This document shows, one piece after another, positions 37,156-45,542 of a stretch of 64,000 nucleotides of DNA. The first letter of the stretch is position 1; each line of letters starts with the position of its first letter. The stretch lies in NCBI GenBank assembly GCA_023404675.1, contig JAEYAW010000028.1, forward strand, positions 1 to 64,000, written 5' to 3'. Both the position numbers and the translations under genes were made by a program. This DNA is from Pseudomonadota bacterium (GTDB lineage Bacteria; Pseudomonadota; Alphaproteobacteria; Rhizobiales; Xanthobacteraceae). A model generated the notes under the pieces. It was not told the origin of the DNA. It did not search any database and worked only from the letters and a program-made list of their open reading frames with translations.

Positions 37156-38501
37156 TGGTCAGAAGTCTGCGCGCCCGGCTGCTGGTTGGCGTTATTCTCA
37201 CGACCGTGACAGGTATCGCTGTCGCTGGCGTTTCGATTTCCGCGCTGTTCCGGGCGCACGTCACGGAGCTTGTCAATGCCGAGCTGATCGGTCATCTCGA
37301 CGAGCTCGAAGGTCTGTTGGCCCGCACGGCCGACGGACATGTCGCTCTGGCACAAAGGCTCAGTGATCCGCGCTTCGCGCAGCCCGGGACTGGCTATTAC
37401 TGGCAGGTGAGCGATCGCAACGGCATCGTCCTACAATCAGCCTCCCTCGAACCGCAACGGCGTTTTCCGCCACCCGCGCGGGGGGCGGATCGGCAGCTTA
37501 CTCGCTCAGTCGAAGCTGGCCCGGCTGGTGAGCCGATGATCGCATATGAGCGACCGTGGCAGACCGCTGAAAACGGTTACGTGCTTCAAATTGGCGCCGA
37601 CCAGCGGATCGTCGATGATGTACTGAGACATTTTAATCAGGCGCTGGCCCTGTCACTCGGCACACTGGCAATAGCCCTAATTGGGGCCGGCACGTTGCAG
37701 GCCTGGTTTGGTCTGCGTCCCATGCGCCGTCTGCGCGACGCGCTGGGCGACATTCGCGCGGGCAAAGCAGAAACCCTGCCTGGTGACTTCCCGTCCGAAG
37801 TTCGGCCGCTGGTCGATGATCTCAACGCTCTGATCGACGCCAATACCCAGATGGTTCGCCGCGCCCGCACGCAGGCGGGCAATCTCGCGCATGGCCTGAA
37901 GACACCATTGGCCGTGCTGACGGACGAAGCGCGCCGGCTGCTCGCGAGAGGTGATACCGAGGGCGCCGCGGTCCTGACTCAGCAAACAGGGCGGATGCAG
38001 CGCCAGATTGATTTCCAGCTTGCCCGAGCCCGTGCCGCAGCCAACGCCGGCCTGCCTGGCGTCATCACGCAGGTCGAACCTGCCTTCGCATCAATAGCCG
38101 CGGCGATGCGGCGGCTCTATGCTCATCGTGAGCTGACGATCGTCCATACAGCCGAGACGGAATTGCTTGCCGCCGTCGATCCCAACGACCTTGACGAGAT
38201 GGTCGCCAACCTGGTCGATAATGCCTGCAAGTGGGCTCGTGGTGTTGTCTCGATCAAGGCTACGCGCGATACCCCGACGGGGCAGCTCCTTATTACGATC
38301 GTTGATGACGGGCCAGGCATCCCGGCTGATGCACTAAACCGCGCGTTCGCCCCAGGCGAGCGGCTCGACGAGGCCAAACCGGGAAGCGGGCTCGGACTCG
38401 CAATCGTCCGCGATCTCGCCACACTGCACGGCGGCTCTGTCGAACTATCCAATGGCAGAAATGGAGGCCTTCACGCGGAGTTGCGGCTCCCATCAGCCTG
38501 A
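37155..38501 (+). CDS. PhoQ/CzcS-like sensor histidine kinase
   Basis: 448 residues: membrane helix 1 (LLVGVILTTVTGIAVAGVSI), a periplasmic sensor domain of about 130 residues, helix 2 (ALSLGTLAIALIGAGTLQAW), a HAMP domain, DHp with His near 245 (NLAHGLKTPLAVL) and an ATPase domain (NLVDNACKWA, DDGPGIP, GSGLGLAIV). The AHGLKTPL box is typical of the PhoQ-like branch. It probably senses a periplasmic cation and drives the adjacent regulator. Confidence 0.93.
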   Translation: MVRSLRARLLVGVILTTVTGIAVAGVSISALFRAHVTELVNAELIGHLDELEGLLARTADGHVALAQRLSDPRFAQPGTGYYWQVSDRNGIVLQSASLEPQRRFPPPARGADRQLTRSVEAGPAGEPMIAYERPWQTAENGYVLQIGADQRIVDDVLRHFNQALALSLGTLAIALIGAGTLQAWFGLRPMRRLRDALGDIRAGKAETLPGDFPSEVRPLVDDLNALIDANTQMVRRARTQAGNLAHGLKTPLAVLTDEARRLLARGDTEGAAVLTQQTGRMQRQIDFQLARARAAANAGLPGVITQVEPAFASIAAAMRRLYAHRELTIVHTAETELLAAVDPNDLDEMVANLVDNACKWARGVVSIKATRDTPTGQLLITIVDDGPGIPADALNRAFAPGERLDEAKPGSGLGLAIVRDLATLHGGSVELSNGRNGGLHAELRLPSA

Positions 38502-38532
38502 CAAGTTCAACGGCGTCTAGGTTGGGCGAGTT

Positions 38533-39228
38533 TCATCGTGGCCGCGTCGTCCGCGCACCATTCGACCTGAGCGATTCGGCGCGCTCGAAATCAGCATCCG
38601 CGCCGCTCTGATCTCCAGCGTTCGCTTTCATCGTTCCGCGTTCGAACAAGAAGGTCGGATTCTTCGGATCAGCCTTGATGACCAGATCATAATCCGCGAT
38701 GGCACGATCAAAGAGTCCTTTACGCCCGAGTGCCTTCCCGCGATTATAATAGGCACCGAGGTAGTCAGTCCTCAGTTGTACGGCGCGATCGAAATCAGAA
38801 ATCGCGCGATCAAGCTCTCCCTTGCTCATTAAAGCAACGCCTCGGTTGTTGAGCGCGACATAGTAGTCGGGGGACAAACGAAGTGCTCGATCGTAATCCT
38901 CCATGGCACGGTCGATATCTCCACTCGACCGCAGCGCGACACCGCGATTGTTATAAGCCGCCGCCAACTGGGTGATCATCCGCTCGCCTGCCTGGATAAC
39001 CGCTGTGCATCCCCGGATCGAGCGATCGGGTACGATTTCGGCCGCATGCACGCACGAGTCCCAATCCTCGTCGCTCAAAGCTGATGTGGGCGACGAGTTA
39101 ATTGCAAAGTACGCAATAAATATCGTTGTGCTCAATAACGTAAGAGCACAACGCTTCCAGCGGGTGGTTCGCGCTAGGATCGATGCAGTTCGTGTTCTCG
39201 TATACAGCGGCGTAATGCAAATGAGCAA
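38533..39228 (-). CDS. Secreted or membrane-anchored TPR protein
   Basis: 231 residues. One N-terminal hydrophobic segment (LTLLSTTIFIAYFAINSS) acts as signal or anchor, followed by at least three tandem tetratricopeptide repeats (for example AYNNRGVALRSSGDIDRAMEDY and ALNNRGVALMSKGELDRAISDF, cut here to core residues). Such proteins scaffold protein complexes. It converges on the histidine kinase gene with 31 bases between stops. The partner is unknown. Confidence 0.85.
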   Translation of the reverse strand: MLICITPLYTRTRTASILARTTRWKRCALTLLSTTIFIAYFAINSSPTSALSDEDWDSCVHAAEIVPDRSIRGCTAVIQAGERMITQLAAAYNNRGVALRSSGDIDRAMEDYDRALRLSPDYYVALNNRGVALMSKGELDRAISDFDRAVQLRTDYLGAYYNRGKALGRKGLFDRAIADYDLVIKADPKNPTFLFERGTMKANAGDQSGADADFERAESLRSNGARTTRPR

Positions 39229-39691
39229 AGAGTAGCCTCAAGTACGTGCATTATATTATTCCCAGTTTGTTCTCTAACAATCCTGTCTGAATTTTCCCTG
39301 ACAATCGACGTTTGAGACATCCGATCTGGTCGCTTCCCGAACGAGAGTACACCCGTCGAGTGCTATAGAGATTACCAAGCGAGCGCCGTGCGTGCCATCC
39401 GACAGGGACAGATCCAAGACTCCCGGACTAAGCCTCAGTCTGGTAGCATGAAGACATCAGCGGTGTTTGATGTACTAGCAGCGGCAATCGACGGGACGGG
39501 ATGGATCCGGACTCGGTCACGGGAGGGCAACGAGGAGCCGCTATCCGGAAGAAATCGTCCTGCAAGAATTGAACATCGCGCTCTGCGGCGCTGCCAACTT
39601 GAATGACCTCTGAAATATCTGGAGGTCAATACGGCGAATTGCTCTGCAACGGCGCTCCGCAAATATGCAAGATATCAACCTAATATTAAGT
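39229..39691. other. Non-coding end of the element
   Basis: Between the TPR gene and the intact tRNA-Arg. No gene, integrase fragment or insertion sequence is visible; a plus-strand frame at 39388-39606 has no supporting signal. The TPR promoter should be here. Confidence 0.5.
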
Positions 39692-39768
39692 TGGCGCGCC
39701 CGACACGATTCGAACGTGTGGCCTCCACCTTCGGAGGGTGGCGCTCTATCCAGCTGAGCTACGGGCGC
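39692..39768 (-). tRNA. tRNA-Arg (anticodon CCG), complete with encoded CCA
   Basis: Read on the minus strand: acceptor GCGCCCG pairs with CGGGCGC, D-arm GCTC/GAGC, anticodon stem CCACC/GGTGG with loop CTCCGAA (anticodon CCG, reads CGG), T-arm ACACG-TTCGAAT-CGTGT, discriminator G and encoded CCA. All stems are perfect. It differs from the neighbouring copy in acceptor and anticodon stems. A promoter-like sequence precedes it. Confidence 0.96.
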
Positions 39769-39777
39769 ATCGATATT

Positions 39778-39807
39778 CAGATAGTGTCCGAGATCGACCA
39801 CGGTCAA
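39778..39807 (-). promoter_or_regulatory. Promoter of the intact tRNA-Arg
   Basis: On the minus strand TTGACC (39802-39807) and TATCTG (39778-39783) are spaced by 18 bases, and the tRNA begins 9 bases after the second box. This would make the intact tRNA independent of the disrupted copy. Confidence 0.55.
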
Positions 39808-39984
39808 TCGCGAATTCTAGAATCGACATGGCTCAAACGACGCGGGCTAAAGCCTCGCCGATCATCGCCATTCGTACTCCACAACCTCCTTTCGGTTTGC
39901 TTCCGTGGTGCTTCCGCGACCTCGAATGCGATTTTCGTGCTTCCTTCGAGTTTCGCCAATCGCTTGGTTTCACTCGTTTTTTAC

Positions 39985-40059
39985 GACACCCTCGACCATC
40001 AGAAAGAGCTTGCATTTGCCTTCGGAGGGCAACGCTCTATCCAGCTGAGCTACGGGTGC
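39985..40059 (-). pseudogene. Disrupted tRNA-Arg (CCG): intact 5' half, replaced 3' half
   Basis: The 5' part is a perfect tRNA start: acceptor GCACCCG, D-arm GCTCAGCTGGATAGAGC, anticodon stem TTGCC/GGCAA with loop CTCCGAA (anticodon CCG). From the variable loop onward no T-arm (no TTCGA) and no matching CGGGTGC acceptor strand occur; AGGGTGT is only a partial fit. The break after the anticodon arm fits recombination at an attachment site there. A TTGCCG-N17-TAAACG promoter-like pair remains to its right. Confidence 0.8.
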
Positions 40060-40208
40060 GTGCAGGTTTTCCGTTTAACCGAAAGGGGAGCTCGCGGCAA
40101 TGGGGCGAACCGGGTGAGGGCGAACCGGGAACGGCCGGCAAAACGGGCTGACAATCCGCCCCTCGCCCCGGCTTCCGCCCTCAAAGCCGCGTCGCGCGCG
40201 GGCCGTTC

Positions 40209-40856
40209 CTACCCCTCCACGCGCTCGCGCAGGCTGAGCCCGGTGGCGGCCTCAAGCTCCGCTATCGCCTGATCGGCATTCAGCACTTTGATCGTTGTCA
40301 TACCCATCTCGCGCGCCGGCTTCAGGTTGACGCCGAGATCGTCGAGGTAGACGCAGCGCTTCGGATCGACGCCCAGCGCCTCGACCATCATCTGGTAGAT
40401 GCGCGGGTCGGGCTTGCGCAGGCCGATCTTGGCGGACTCGATGACGTGGTCGAACAGCGCCATCACCTCGGCCACGTAGAGCGTACGTCCCTTCAGGCTG
40501 GCTGTCGAGTTCGCCGGCAGATTATTGGTGATGCAGCCGGTCTTGCACTGCGCCTTCACCCGCCGCAGCGCCTCCACCATCTCCGGCCGCAGGTCGCCGA
40601 ACAGCAGCGGCAGCACGTCGTGGCCACGGACCTCCGCGCCGAGCGCCAGCGATTCCTCCGCGAACAGACGGTCGAACGTCTCGATATCGATTTCCGCGCG
40701 CTCGAATTTCGCCCAGGCATTTTCGAGATGATTGGCGGCGTTGGTGCGGCGGATGATGTCGGCGGGCAGGCCGCGCTCGGTCTCGAACCGGCTGAAGGCC
40801 TCGAACGGCGAAGAAGTCAGAACTCCGCCGAAATCCCAGATCACTGCCTCGATCAT
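40209..40856 (-). CDS. HAD-superfamily hydrolase
   Basis: 215 residues with HAD motif I WDFGGVLTSSPF. The usual DxDGT second Asp is replaced (DFGGV), as in epoxide-hydrolase N-terminal-like and acyl-phosphatase-type HADs. Motif II is in CITNN, the Lys in IGLRKPDPRIYQMM and motif IV in CVYLDDLGVNLKPAREMGM. Start ATG 40856 gives a normal N-terminus; the longer frame to 40922 adds unrelated residues. First host-chromosome gene right of the element. Substrate unknown. Confidence 0.87.
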   Translation of the reverse strand: MIEAVIWDFGGVLTSSPFEAFSRFETERGLPADIIRRTNAANHLENAWAKFERAEIDIETFDRLFAEESLALGAEVRGHDVLPLLFGDLRPEMVEALRRVKAQCKTGCITNNLPANSTASLKGRTLYVAEVMALFDHVIESAKIGLRKPDPRIYQMMVEALGVDPKRCVYLDDLGVNLKPAREMGMTTIKVLNADQAIAELEAATGLSLRERVEG

Positions 40857-40931
40857 GCGTCCGCCCGTGTGCGATTGTCGTTGCCCGTGGGCTAGCATGC
40901 GCCCGGCGCCGAGACAACGCACGGGCCAGAA

Positions 40932-42233
40932 TCAGATCGGCGAGCCGGATGCCGCGGGTGAAAAGATCGCCATCGGCGCAGCGACGCCCCGGAGCGCGAA
41001 TTCGCCCAGACACTCCAGCGGGTGCGTCATCAGCCGCGCCGCCGCCGCTGTCACGAGCACGCTGCGGCCAAGCGCCTTTTGCAGCGCCTCCACCCGGCTG
41101 GCCTCGTTCACCGCCGGACCGATCACGGTGAAATCCAGCCGCTCCGGCGCGCCGATATTGCCGAAGAACACTTCGCCTTCATGGAGCGCAATGCCGGCGC
41201 ATAGCGGCTGCCAACCGTCAATCGCCGCGAGGGCGGCGGGCGGATTCGCATTCAGGTCAGCCAGCCCGCGCTGCGCAGCCTCGGCGGCGGCGAGGGCGGC
41301 GTCGGCCAGGGCACCGTCGCCCTCGTTACGTTGCAGCGGAAACACCGCGAGCAGTCCATCGCCCATGAATTTCAGCACATCGCCGCCGCGCGCCAGCACC
41401 GCGCCCGCCAGCACTTCGAAATAGGCGTTGAGCAGCGCCACCATGTCGGGCCCCGAGAGCCGGTCCGACAGATCGGTGAAGCCGCGCAGATCGGCGAGCC
41501 AGATCACGGCATGGATCGCCTCGCCGCCACCGCGCCGGATCTCTCCGTTCAAAACCTTGCCGGCCGCAGAGGGGCCGAGATAGGCACCCAGCGCGTTGCT
41601 GGCGATGCGATCGGCGATATGCCGCTCGACATGAAAGGCGAACAGATCAAGCAGGGACTTCAACTGCGCGATCTGCGGCTCGTCGAACCCGCCCTCGCGC
41701 AGCGTGGCGAACGTCATCGCGTGACGGTAGCCTTCCGATCCCAGCGGGAGCGCGATGTAGTCGTGGTAACCGGCCTCGGCCAGTTCGCGCATGATCGGGA
41801 ATTCATTCTGCGCCGCCTGATCGCGCGGATTGCAGCGGACTGCATGGCCCTGTTCGAAAACGCGCGGCAGCGGATTGCGGCGATAGCTGTCGGTGCGATC
41901 GATGCCGTGCTGGACCTTCACCTCCTCGCAGTGCCCGTCGCTGCTGCGCCAGTTCCAGGCGAAGCCGCGCAGCTGCGGATGGAGCGTGCCGACATGGAGA
42001 CTGGCGCGATCGATCGGAAAGCCCGCCGCCACCAGCCGCCAGAAAAAGCATTCGACCAGTTCCAGCGTGCCGCTCTCCCGGCCCGCCTCGCGGAGCAGCC
42101 AGTCCCCGATGTCGTCGATCGTGAGACTTGCAGGCGCAACGCCCGGCCCTCTGGCGACATTCCGCACGATGGTCACCCCGGCAGGATAGACTCGCGGAGA
42201 CGTCAGGGAAGGAGTATCGGCCGTGTTGTGCAC
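40932..42233 (-). CDS. Class III adenylate/guanylate cyclase with N-terminal sensor region
   Basis: 433 residues. The N-terminal 215 residues look like a soluble GAF-type sensor; the C-terminal half is a class III cyclase domain with metal-binding Asp residues (LADLRGFTDLSDRL and GGDVLKFMGDGLLAVF) and transition-state residues in AVNEASRVEAL. All catalytic elements seem present. Makes cAMP (or cGMP) in the cytoplasm. GTG start at 42233. Same strand as, and 62 bases after, the TetR gene. Confidence 0.88.
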   Translation of the reverse strand: MHNTADTPSLTSPRVYPAGVTIVRNVARGPGVAPASLTIDDIGDWLLREAGRESGTLELVECFFWRLVAAGFPIDRASLHVGTLHPQLRGFAWNWRSSDGHCEEVKVQHGIDRTDSYRRNPLPRVFEQGHAVRCNPRDQAAQNEFPIMRELAEAGYHDYIALPLGSEGYRHAMTFATLREGGFDEPQIAQLKSLLDLFAFHVERHIADRIASNALGAYLGPSAAGKVLNGEIRRGGGEAIHAVIWLADLRGFTDLSDRLSGPDMVALLNAYFEVLAGAVLARGGDVLKFMGDGLLAVFPLQRNEGDGALADAALAAAEAAQRGLADLNANPPAALAAIDGWQPLCAGIALHEGEVFFGNIGAPERLDFTVIGPAVNEASRVEALQKALGRSVLVTAAAARLMTHPLECLGEFALRGVAAPMAIFSPAASGSPI

Positions 42234-42295
42234 GTGGCGGACCCGGATTGGAGCACCGTCGATATAGGCATACGCGACGGGCGCGCAAGCGCGAG

Positions 42296-42880
42296 CTAGC
42301 GCGGGGCCGACCCGGCGGCCTCAGAGATGGCGGAGGCGACCGTCCCGGCCAGCCGCTGCACGGCTCTCACGAATACGTCGCTCTCGTTCATCGCCCGCGC
42401 CAGCACGAGGCCACCCTGAATGCCGGCCACGCAGTCTTCCGCGAGCGCCCGCGCCTGAGCCTCGTCCAGTCCCGCCCTTGTCAGCGCATCCGCCAGCGAC
42501 GCCATCCACCGGCGGAAATAGTCGCGGACGTCGTTGGCAAACCGATCCCGCGTCTCGTCGAGCGCGAACACGCCGACGAGGCACACCCGTCCGCCATCGT
42601 TGAAATAGCGCAGCACGCTCGCCCACATCGCCGCGATCGCAGCCTCGGGCGCATCGCGCTCCAGCGGAAGATAGACATTGGCCTCGAACCAGCCGCGAAT
42701 ATTCGCCAGCACCTCGGCCGCCATCTGCTCCTTACCACCCGGAAAGAAGTGATACAGGCTGCCTTTCGAGACACCGGTCCGCTCGGTGATCCGGCTGAAC
42801 GATGCGCCCTCATAGCCGAGTTCGCGAAACGCCTCGGCGATGAGAGGCAGGGTGTCCTTCTTCTCGAAGACGGTGCGCAA
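42296..42880 (-). CDS. TetR-family transcriptional regulator
   Basis: 194 residues: N-terminal helix-turn-helix (ASFSRITERTGVSKGSLYHFFPGGKEQM) and a helical ligand domain with a cysteine at residue 100 (GGRVCLVGVFAL), at about the place of the redox-sensing Cys of NemR. Start is TTG at 42880, 3 bases after the upstream stop, so translation is coupled to the DUF1348 gene. A palindrome upstream of that gene is the likely operator. Confidence 0.88.
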   Translation of the reverse strand: MRTVFEKKDTLPLIAEAFRELGYEGASFSRITERTGVSKGSLYHFFPGGKEQMAAEVLANIRGWFEANVYLPLERDAPEAAIAAMWASVLRYFNDGGRVCLVGVFALDETRDRFANDVRDYFRRWMASLADALTRAGLDEAQARALAEDCVAGIQGGLVLARAMNESDVFVRAVQRLAGTVASAISEAAGSAPR

Positions 42881-42883
42881 ATC

Positions 42884-43345
42884 CTAAAGTCCCAGATCCG
42901 ACAGGCCCGGATGATCGTCCGGCCGACGGCCCAGAGGCCAGAAAAATTTGCGTTCGCTCTCCGCGATCGGCAGGTCGTTGATGCAGGCGAAGCGGCGTTG
43001 CATCAGGCCGGCTGCGTCGAACTCCCAGTTCTCGTTACCGTAGGAGCGAAACCAGTTGCCGCTGTCGTCGTGCCATTCATAGGCGAAGCGGACCGCGATG
43101 CGATTATCCGTGAAGGCCCAGAGCTCCTTGATCAGGCGATAGTCCAGTTCCTTCGTCCATTTGCGGGTAAGAAATTCGACGATCTGCTGGCGGCCGACGG
43201 GAAACTCGGTCCGATTCCGCCATCGACTGTCTTCCGTATAGACCAGTGACACCTTCTGCGGATTGCGGCTGTTCCAGCCATCCTCCGCCATCCGAATCTT
43301 CGCAATGGCCGTTTCTTCCGTGAAGGGGGGAACGAGCGCGCTCAT
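42884..43345 (-). CDS. DUF1348 (NTF2/SnoaL-like) protein
   Basis: 153 residues matching the DUF1348 family of NTF2-fold proteins: PPFTEETAIAKIRMAEDGWNSR start, then YTEDSRWRNR, FLTRKWTKELDYRLIKELW and the FRSYGNENWEF stretch. The fold has a small-molecule pocket; the activity is unknown, but these genes are often TetR-controlled. AGGAG lies upstream of ATG 43345. Forms an operon with the TetR gene. Confidence 0.9.
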   Translation of the reverse strand: MSALVPPFTEETAIAKIRMAEDGWNSRNPQKVSLVYTEDSRWRNRTEFPVGRQQIVEFLTRKWTKELDYRLIKELWAFTDNRIAVRFAYEWHDDSGNWFRSYGNENWEFDAAGLMQRRFACINDLPIAESERKFFWPLGRRPDDHPGLSDLGL

Positions 43346-43375
43346 CAGACGATTCTCCTGAACCAATCAGCTCAT

Positions 43376-43395
43376 TATAGACCAATCGGTTTATA
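43376..43395 (-). promoter_or_regulatory. TetR-type operator
   Basis: TATAGACC-AATC-GGTTTATA is a near-perfect palindrome (7 of 8 paired positions) about 30 bases upstream of the DUF1348 start. The ...AGACCnnnnGGT(C/T)T... form resembles the NemR operator as I remember it. It should control the DUF1348-TetR operon. Confidence 0.65.
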
Positions 43396-43541
43396 GCACA
43401 ATGAGGATGTCCTCCACGCCGGAAGAACCACGGGGTACCCTCGCCCCCTGCGGCCGGTCCACGTCAGGTAAGCCGGACCAACCGCCGATATGTCCGGAAC
43501 GCCGCGCGGCATTATTACCGAAATGCAAGCTGTCCGACCTC

Positions 43542-43563
43542 CGGCAGGCCGGATAGCCTGCCG
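43542..43563. repeat. Inverted repeat upstream of the membrane protein gene
   Basis: CGGCAGGC-CGGATA-GCCTGCCG is a perfect 8-bp stem with a 6-base loop, in the divergent region between the DUF1348 operon and the gene at 43661. It could be a leader hairpin; no T-run follows. Confidence 0.4.
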
Positions 43564-43660
43564 TCCCGTCTCAGCCGACACACGGCCACGGAATTTTATC
43601 AACCGGACTTACACAGTCGCCGCGCAAGCTCGTGCGGACCTCAACCGCGTGCTGGACCAT

Positions 43661-44197
43661 ATGATCCGCGATCTCATCGTTTTCGTCGTGTCGAATTTCA
43701 CCCTGACCTTCGTCGTCATCGGACTGATTTTTTCAGCCGCCGCACTCGCGCGCGCCCCGAGACCTGTCACGAGCGACATCGTTATCGACCGGCTGCTGTC
43801 CTGGCATCTGTTCTGGGCCATCGGCGTGGCCTACTTCTATAACTTCGTGATGCATGGCTTCTTCGGAGAAACGGCCGCGCGCTTCATCGGCTGGGCCGAC
43901 AGTCCGTTCCAGTTCGAGGTGGCGACGGCCAGCCTCGGCTTTTCCGCCGTCGGCTTTCTCGCGGCCTTTGGCAGCTTCGACCGGCGCCTGATGGCGGTGA
44001 CAGGCCCCAGCCTGTTCACGCTCGGCGCGGCTGCGGGACACATCTACCAGATGATCCACGCCCACAATTTCGCGCCGGGCAACGCAGGCGTGATCTTCTA
44101 CAGCGACATCATCATTCCCCTGATCGGGTTTACGCTGCTATGGTTGCAGCGTCGATCCACGCACCGAGCCCGCATCCCGTCAACATCGTCGCATTGA
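43661..44197 (+). CDS. Conserved inner membrane protein
   Basis: 178 residues with about five hydrophobic segments (for example FTLTFVVIGLIFSAAALA and FWAIGVAYFYNFVMHGFF) and a conserved-looking GHIYQMIHAHNFAPGNAGVIFYSDI stretch cut across two helices. It resembles small uncharacterised membrane proteins of DUF6790 type; this is from memory and uncertain. ATG 43661 starts just before the first helix; the upstream frame to 43490 is not protein-like. Confidence 0.7.
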   Translation: MIRDLIVFVVSNFTLTFVVIGLIFSAAALARAPRPVTSDIVIDRLLSWHLFWAIGVAYFYNFVMHGFFGETAARFIGWADSPFQFEVATASLGFSAVGFLAAFGSFDRRLMAVTGPSLFTLGAAAGHIYQMIHAHNFAPGNAGVIFYSDIIIPLIGFTLLWLQRRSTHRARIPSTSSH

Positions 44198-44256
44198 CGG
44201 ACACCTCCGGAATGTTCCACCCTGCCGGCCTGCGGACCATCCGGAGCGCGAGGACG

Positions 44257-45126
44257 ATGGGCAAAAGCCCGACCAAAAAAGAAGAAACGACAGGCTTGAA
44301 AGAAACCCGGACAAGCCTCGCCGGAGTTCTGGCCACCATTTTCGGAGACTGCCGCCACGAACTGATCGCGCGGCGCGCCGCCGCCCTTCGCGGCAAGCCC
44401 GAAGCCATCCACGCCATGCGCATCGCGATGACGAAACTTCGATGCAGCTTCCGTTTCTTCGCACCCGTGCTTCCTCCGAAAGATCTGATGGCCATCAGGC
44501 TGGACGCCGACTGGCTCAGCGGGCAGCTCGGCCGGGTGCGGGACATCGATTCCGCCATCGCCCTTCAGGGCGAAGACCTCGAAGGCGTCCCGGACCGCAC
44601 CCGCTGGCTGGCGGAACGACGGCGGCGGCATGTGCAGTTCACGCGCGCGTTGCGTTCGCCGCGTTACACGCGCCTGATGCGCTCGCTATCGTCCTGGCAC
44701 AGAAAGCTGTCGCAACGGCCGCTCGCGGGCGACAGCAGCCCGCGCACGTTTTTCACGCGGCAACTGGGCGCATGGCAGCAGCGCATCATCGGATCCAAGC
44801 GCCGCCTTGCCGACATGCGTACGGCCAAACGCCATCGCCTGCGGCTGAAGGCCAAGCGATTGCGTTACGCGCTGGAATGGGGCCTGACTTTCTGGCCTTC
44901 GGCTCGCACCAAGACGCGCCGGCTGGCGCTGGCCAGCACGAAAACTTTGCAAACGACGCTCGGCAAACTGAACGACGCGAACGTTCATCGCGAACATGCA
45001 CAGGCCATCGGCCTTTCCCCCCTGCCTGCCCTGCTCGCCTTCGAGCATGGCCGGGAGCGTCGCAAGCTGCTGCGCAAAGCGCAGAGTGCGCTGAAGGATC
45101 TGAAGTCGCTCGACCTCAGTGCCTGA
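44257..45126 (+). CDS. CHAD-domain protein
   Basis: 289 residues. The conserved histidine alpha-helical domain is visible as PEAIHAMRIAMTKLRCSFRFF, LGRVRDIDSAIAL and AKRHRLRLKAKRLRYALEW, with the regularly spaced His and Arg/Lys that bind polyphosphate. CHAD proteins attach to polyphosphate granules. No polyphosphate kinase or CYTH phosphatase is adjacent. The start was set at MGKSPTKK, since the upstream frame overlaps the preceding gene. Confidence 0.9.
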   Translation: MGKSPTKKEETTGLKETRTSLAGVLATIFGDCRHELIARRAAALRGKPEAIHAMRIAMTKLRCSFRFFAPVLPPKDLMAIRLDADWLSGQLGRVRDIDSAIALQGEDLEGVPDRTRWLAERRRRHVQFTRALRSPRYTRLMRSLSSWHRKLSQRPLAGDSSPRTFFTRQLGAWQQRIIGSKRRLADMRTAKRHRLRLKAKRLRYALEWGLTFWPSARTKTRRLALASTKTLQTTLGKLNDANVHREHAQAIGLSPLPALLAFEHGRERRKLLRKAQSALKDLKSLDLSA

Positions 45127-45215
45127 GACGTGCCGCCGGATCAAGATACACCGCCCCGCCACGCCCGACGCAACAGGAAGGTGACATCCCGGTGTGACAT
45201 CCACGAAGTGCGAGC

Positions 45216-45416
45216 TCAGGACAGACGCTTCATCCAGTCATCAACATCCTGGCGCACCTGATCCTTCGCAAGGCCGTAACGCTCCTGCAACTTGCCTTCG
45301 AACTGGTCGCGACGCCCCTCGATAACGTTCAGGTCATCGTCGGTGAGTTTGCCCCACTGCTCCTTGGCCGCGCCCCGGAACTGCTTCCAGTTTCCTTCGA
45401 TCCGGTTCCAATCCAT
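45216..45416 (-). CDS. CsbD-family stress protein
   Basis: 66 residues, complete CsbD family: starts MDWNRIEGNWKQFRGAAKEQ and continues GKLTDDDLNVIEGRRDQFEG. Such small acidic proteins are induced in general stress. A GGAGGGAA site precedes the ATG at 45416. The leader contains a G/C hairpin at 45437-45458. Confidence 0.95.
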   Translation of the reverse strand: MDWNRIEGNWKQFRGAAKEQWGKLTDDDLNVIEGRRDQFEGKLQERYGLAKDQVRQDVDDWMKRLS

Positions 45417-45436
45417 CTGGTGTTCCCTCCATTTTC

Positions 45437-45458
45437 GGGGCGCAGACATCAGCGCCCC
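45437..45458 (-). promoter_or_regulatory. Hairpin in the csbD leader
   Basis: GGGGCGC-AGACATCA-GCGCCCC is a perfect 7-bp G/C stem with an 8-base loop, ending about 20 bases before the csbD ATG on the minus strand. It may affect translation or mark the 5' end. Confidence 0.45.
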
Positions 45459-45464
45459 GGTCAG

Positions 45465-45507
45465 AACAACACAGGAAAGCGCCCGCCTGTTCCTCACAGG
45501 CGGGCGC
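45465..45507 (-). terminator. Terminator of glcB
   Basis: GCGCCCGCCTG-TTCCTCA-CAGGCGGGCGC is an 11-bp perfect stem (45479-45507). On the minus strand it is followed by TTTCCTGTGTTGTT, giving an intrinsic terminator 36 bases after the glcB stop. Confidence 0.85.
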
Positions 45508-45542
45508 GGCATCGTGTCTGGAAAGGAGCCGGACGCAGCGCG

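Noticed and set aside
39388..39606. Possible integrase or excisionase remnant near the tRNA
   Set aside because: The short frame shows none of the tyrosine or serine recombinase motifs; no integrase is visible in the window.
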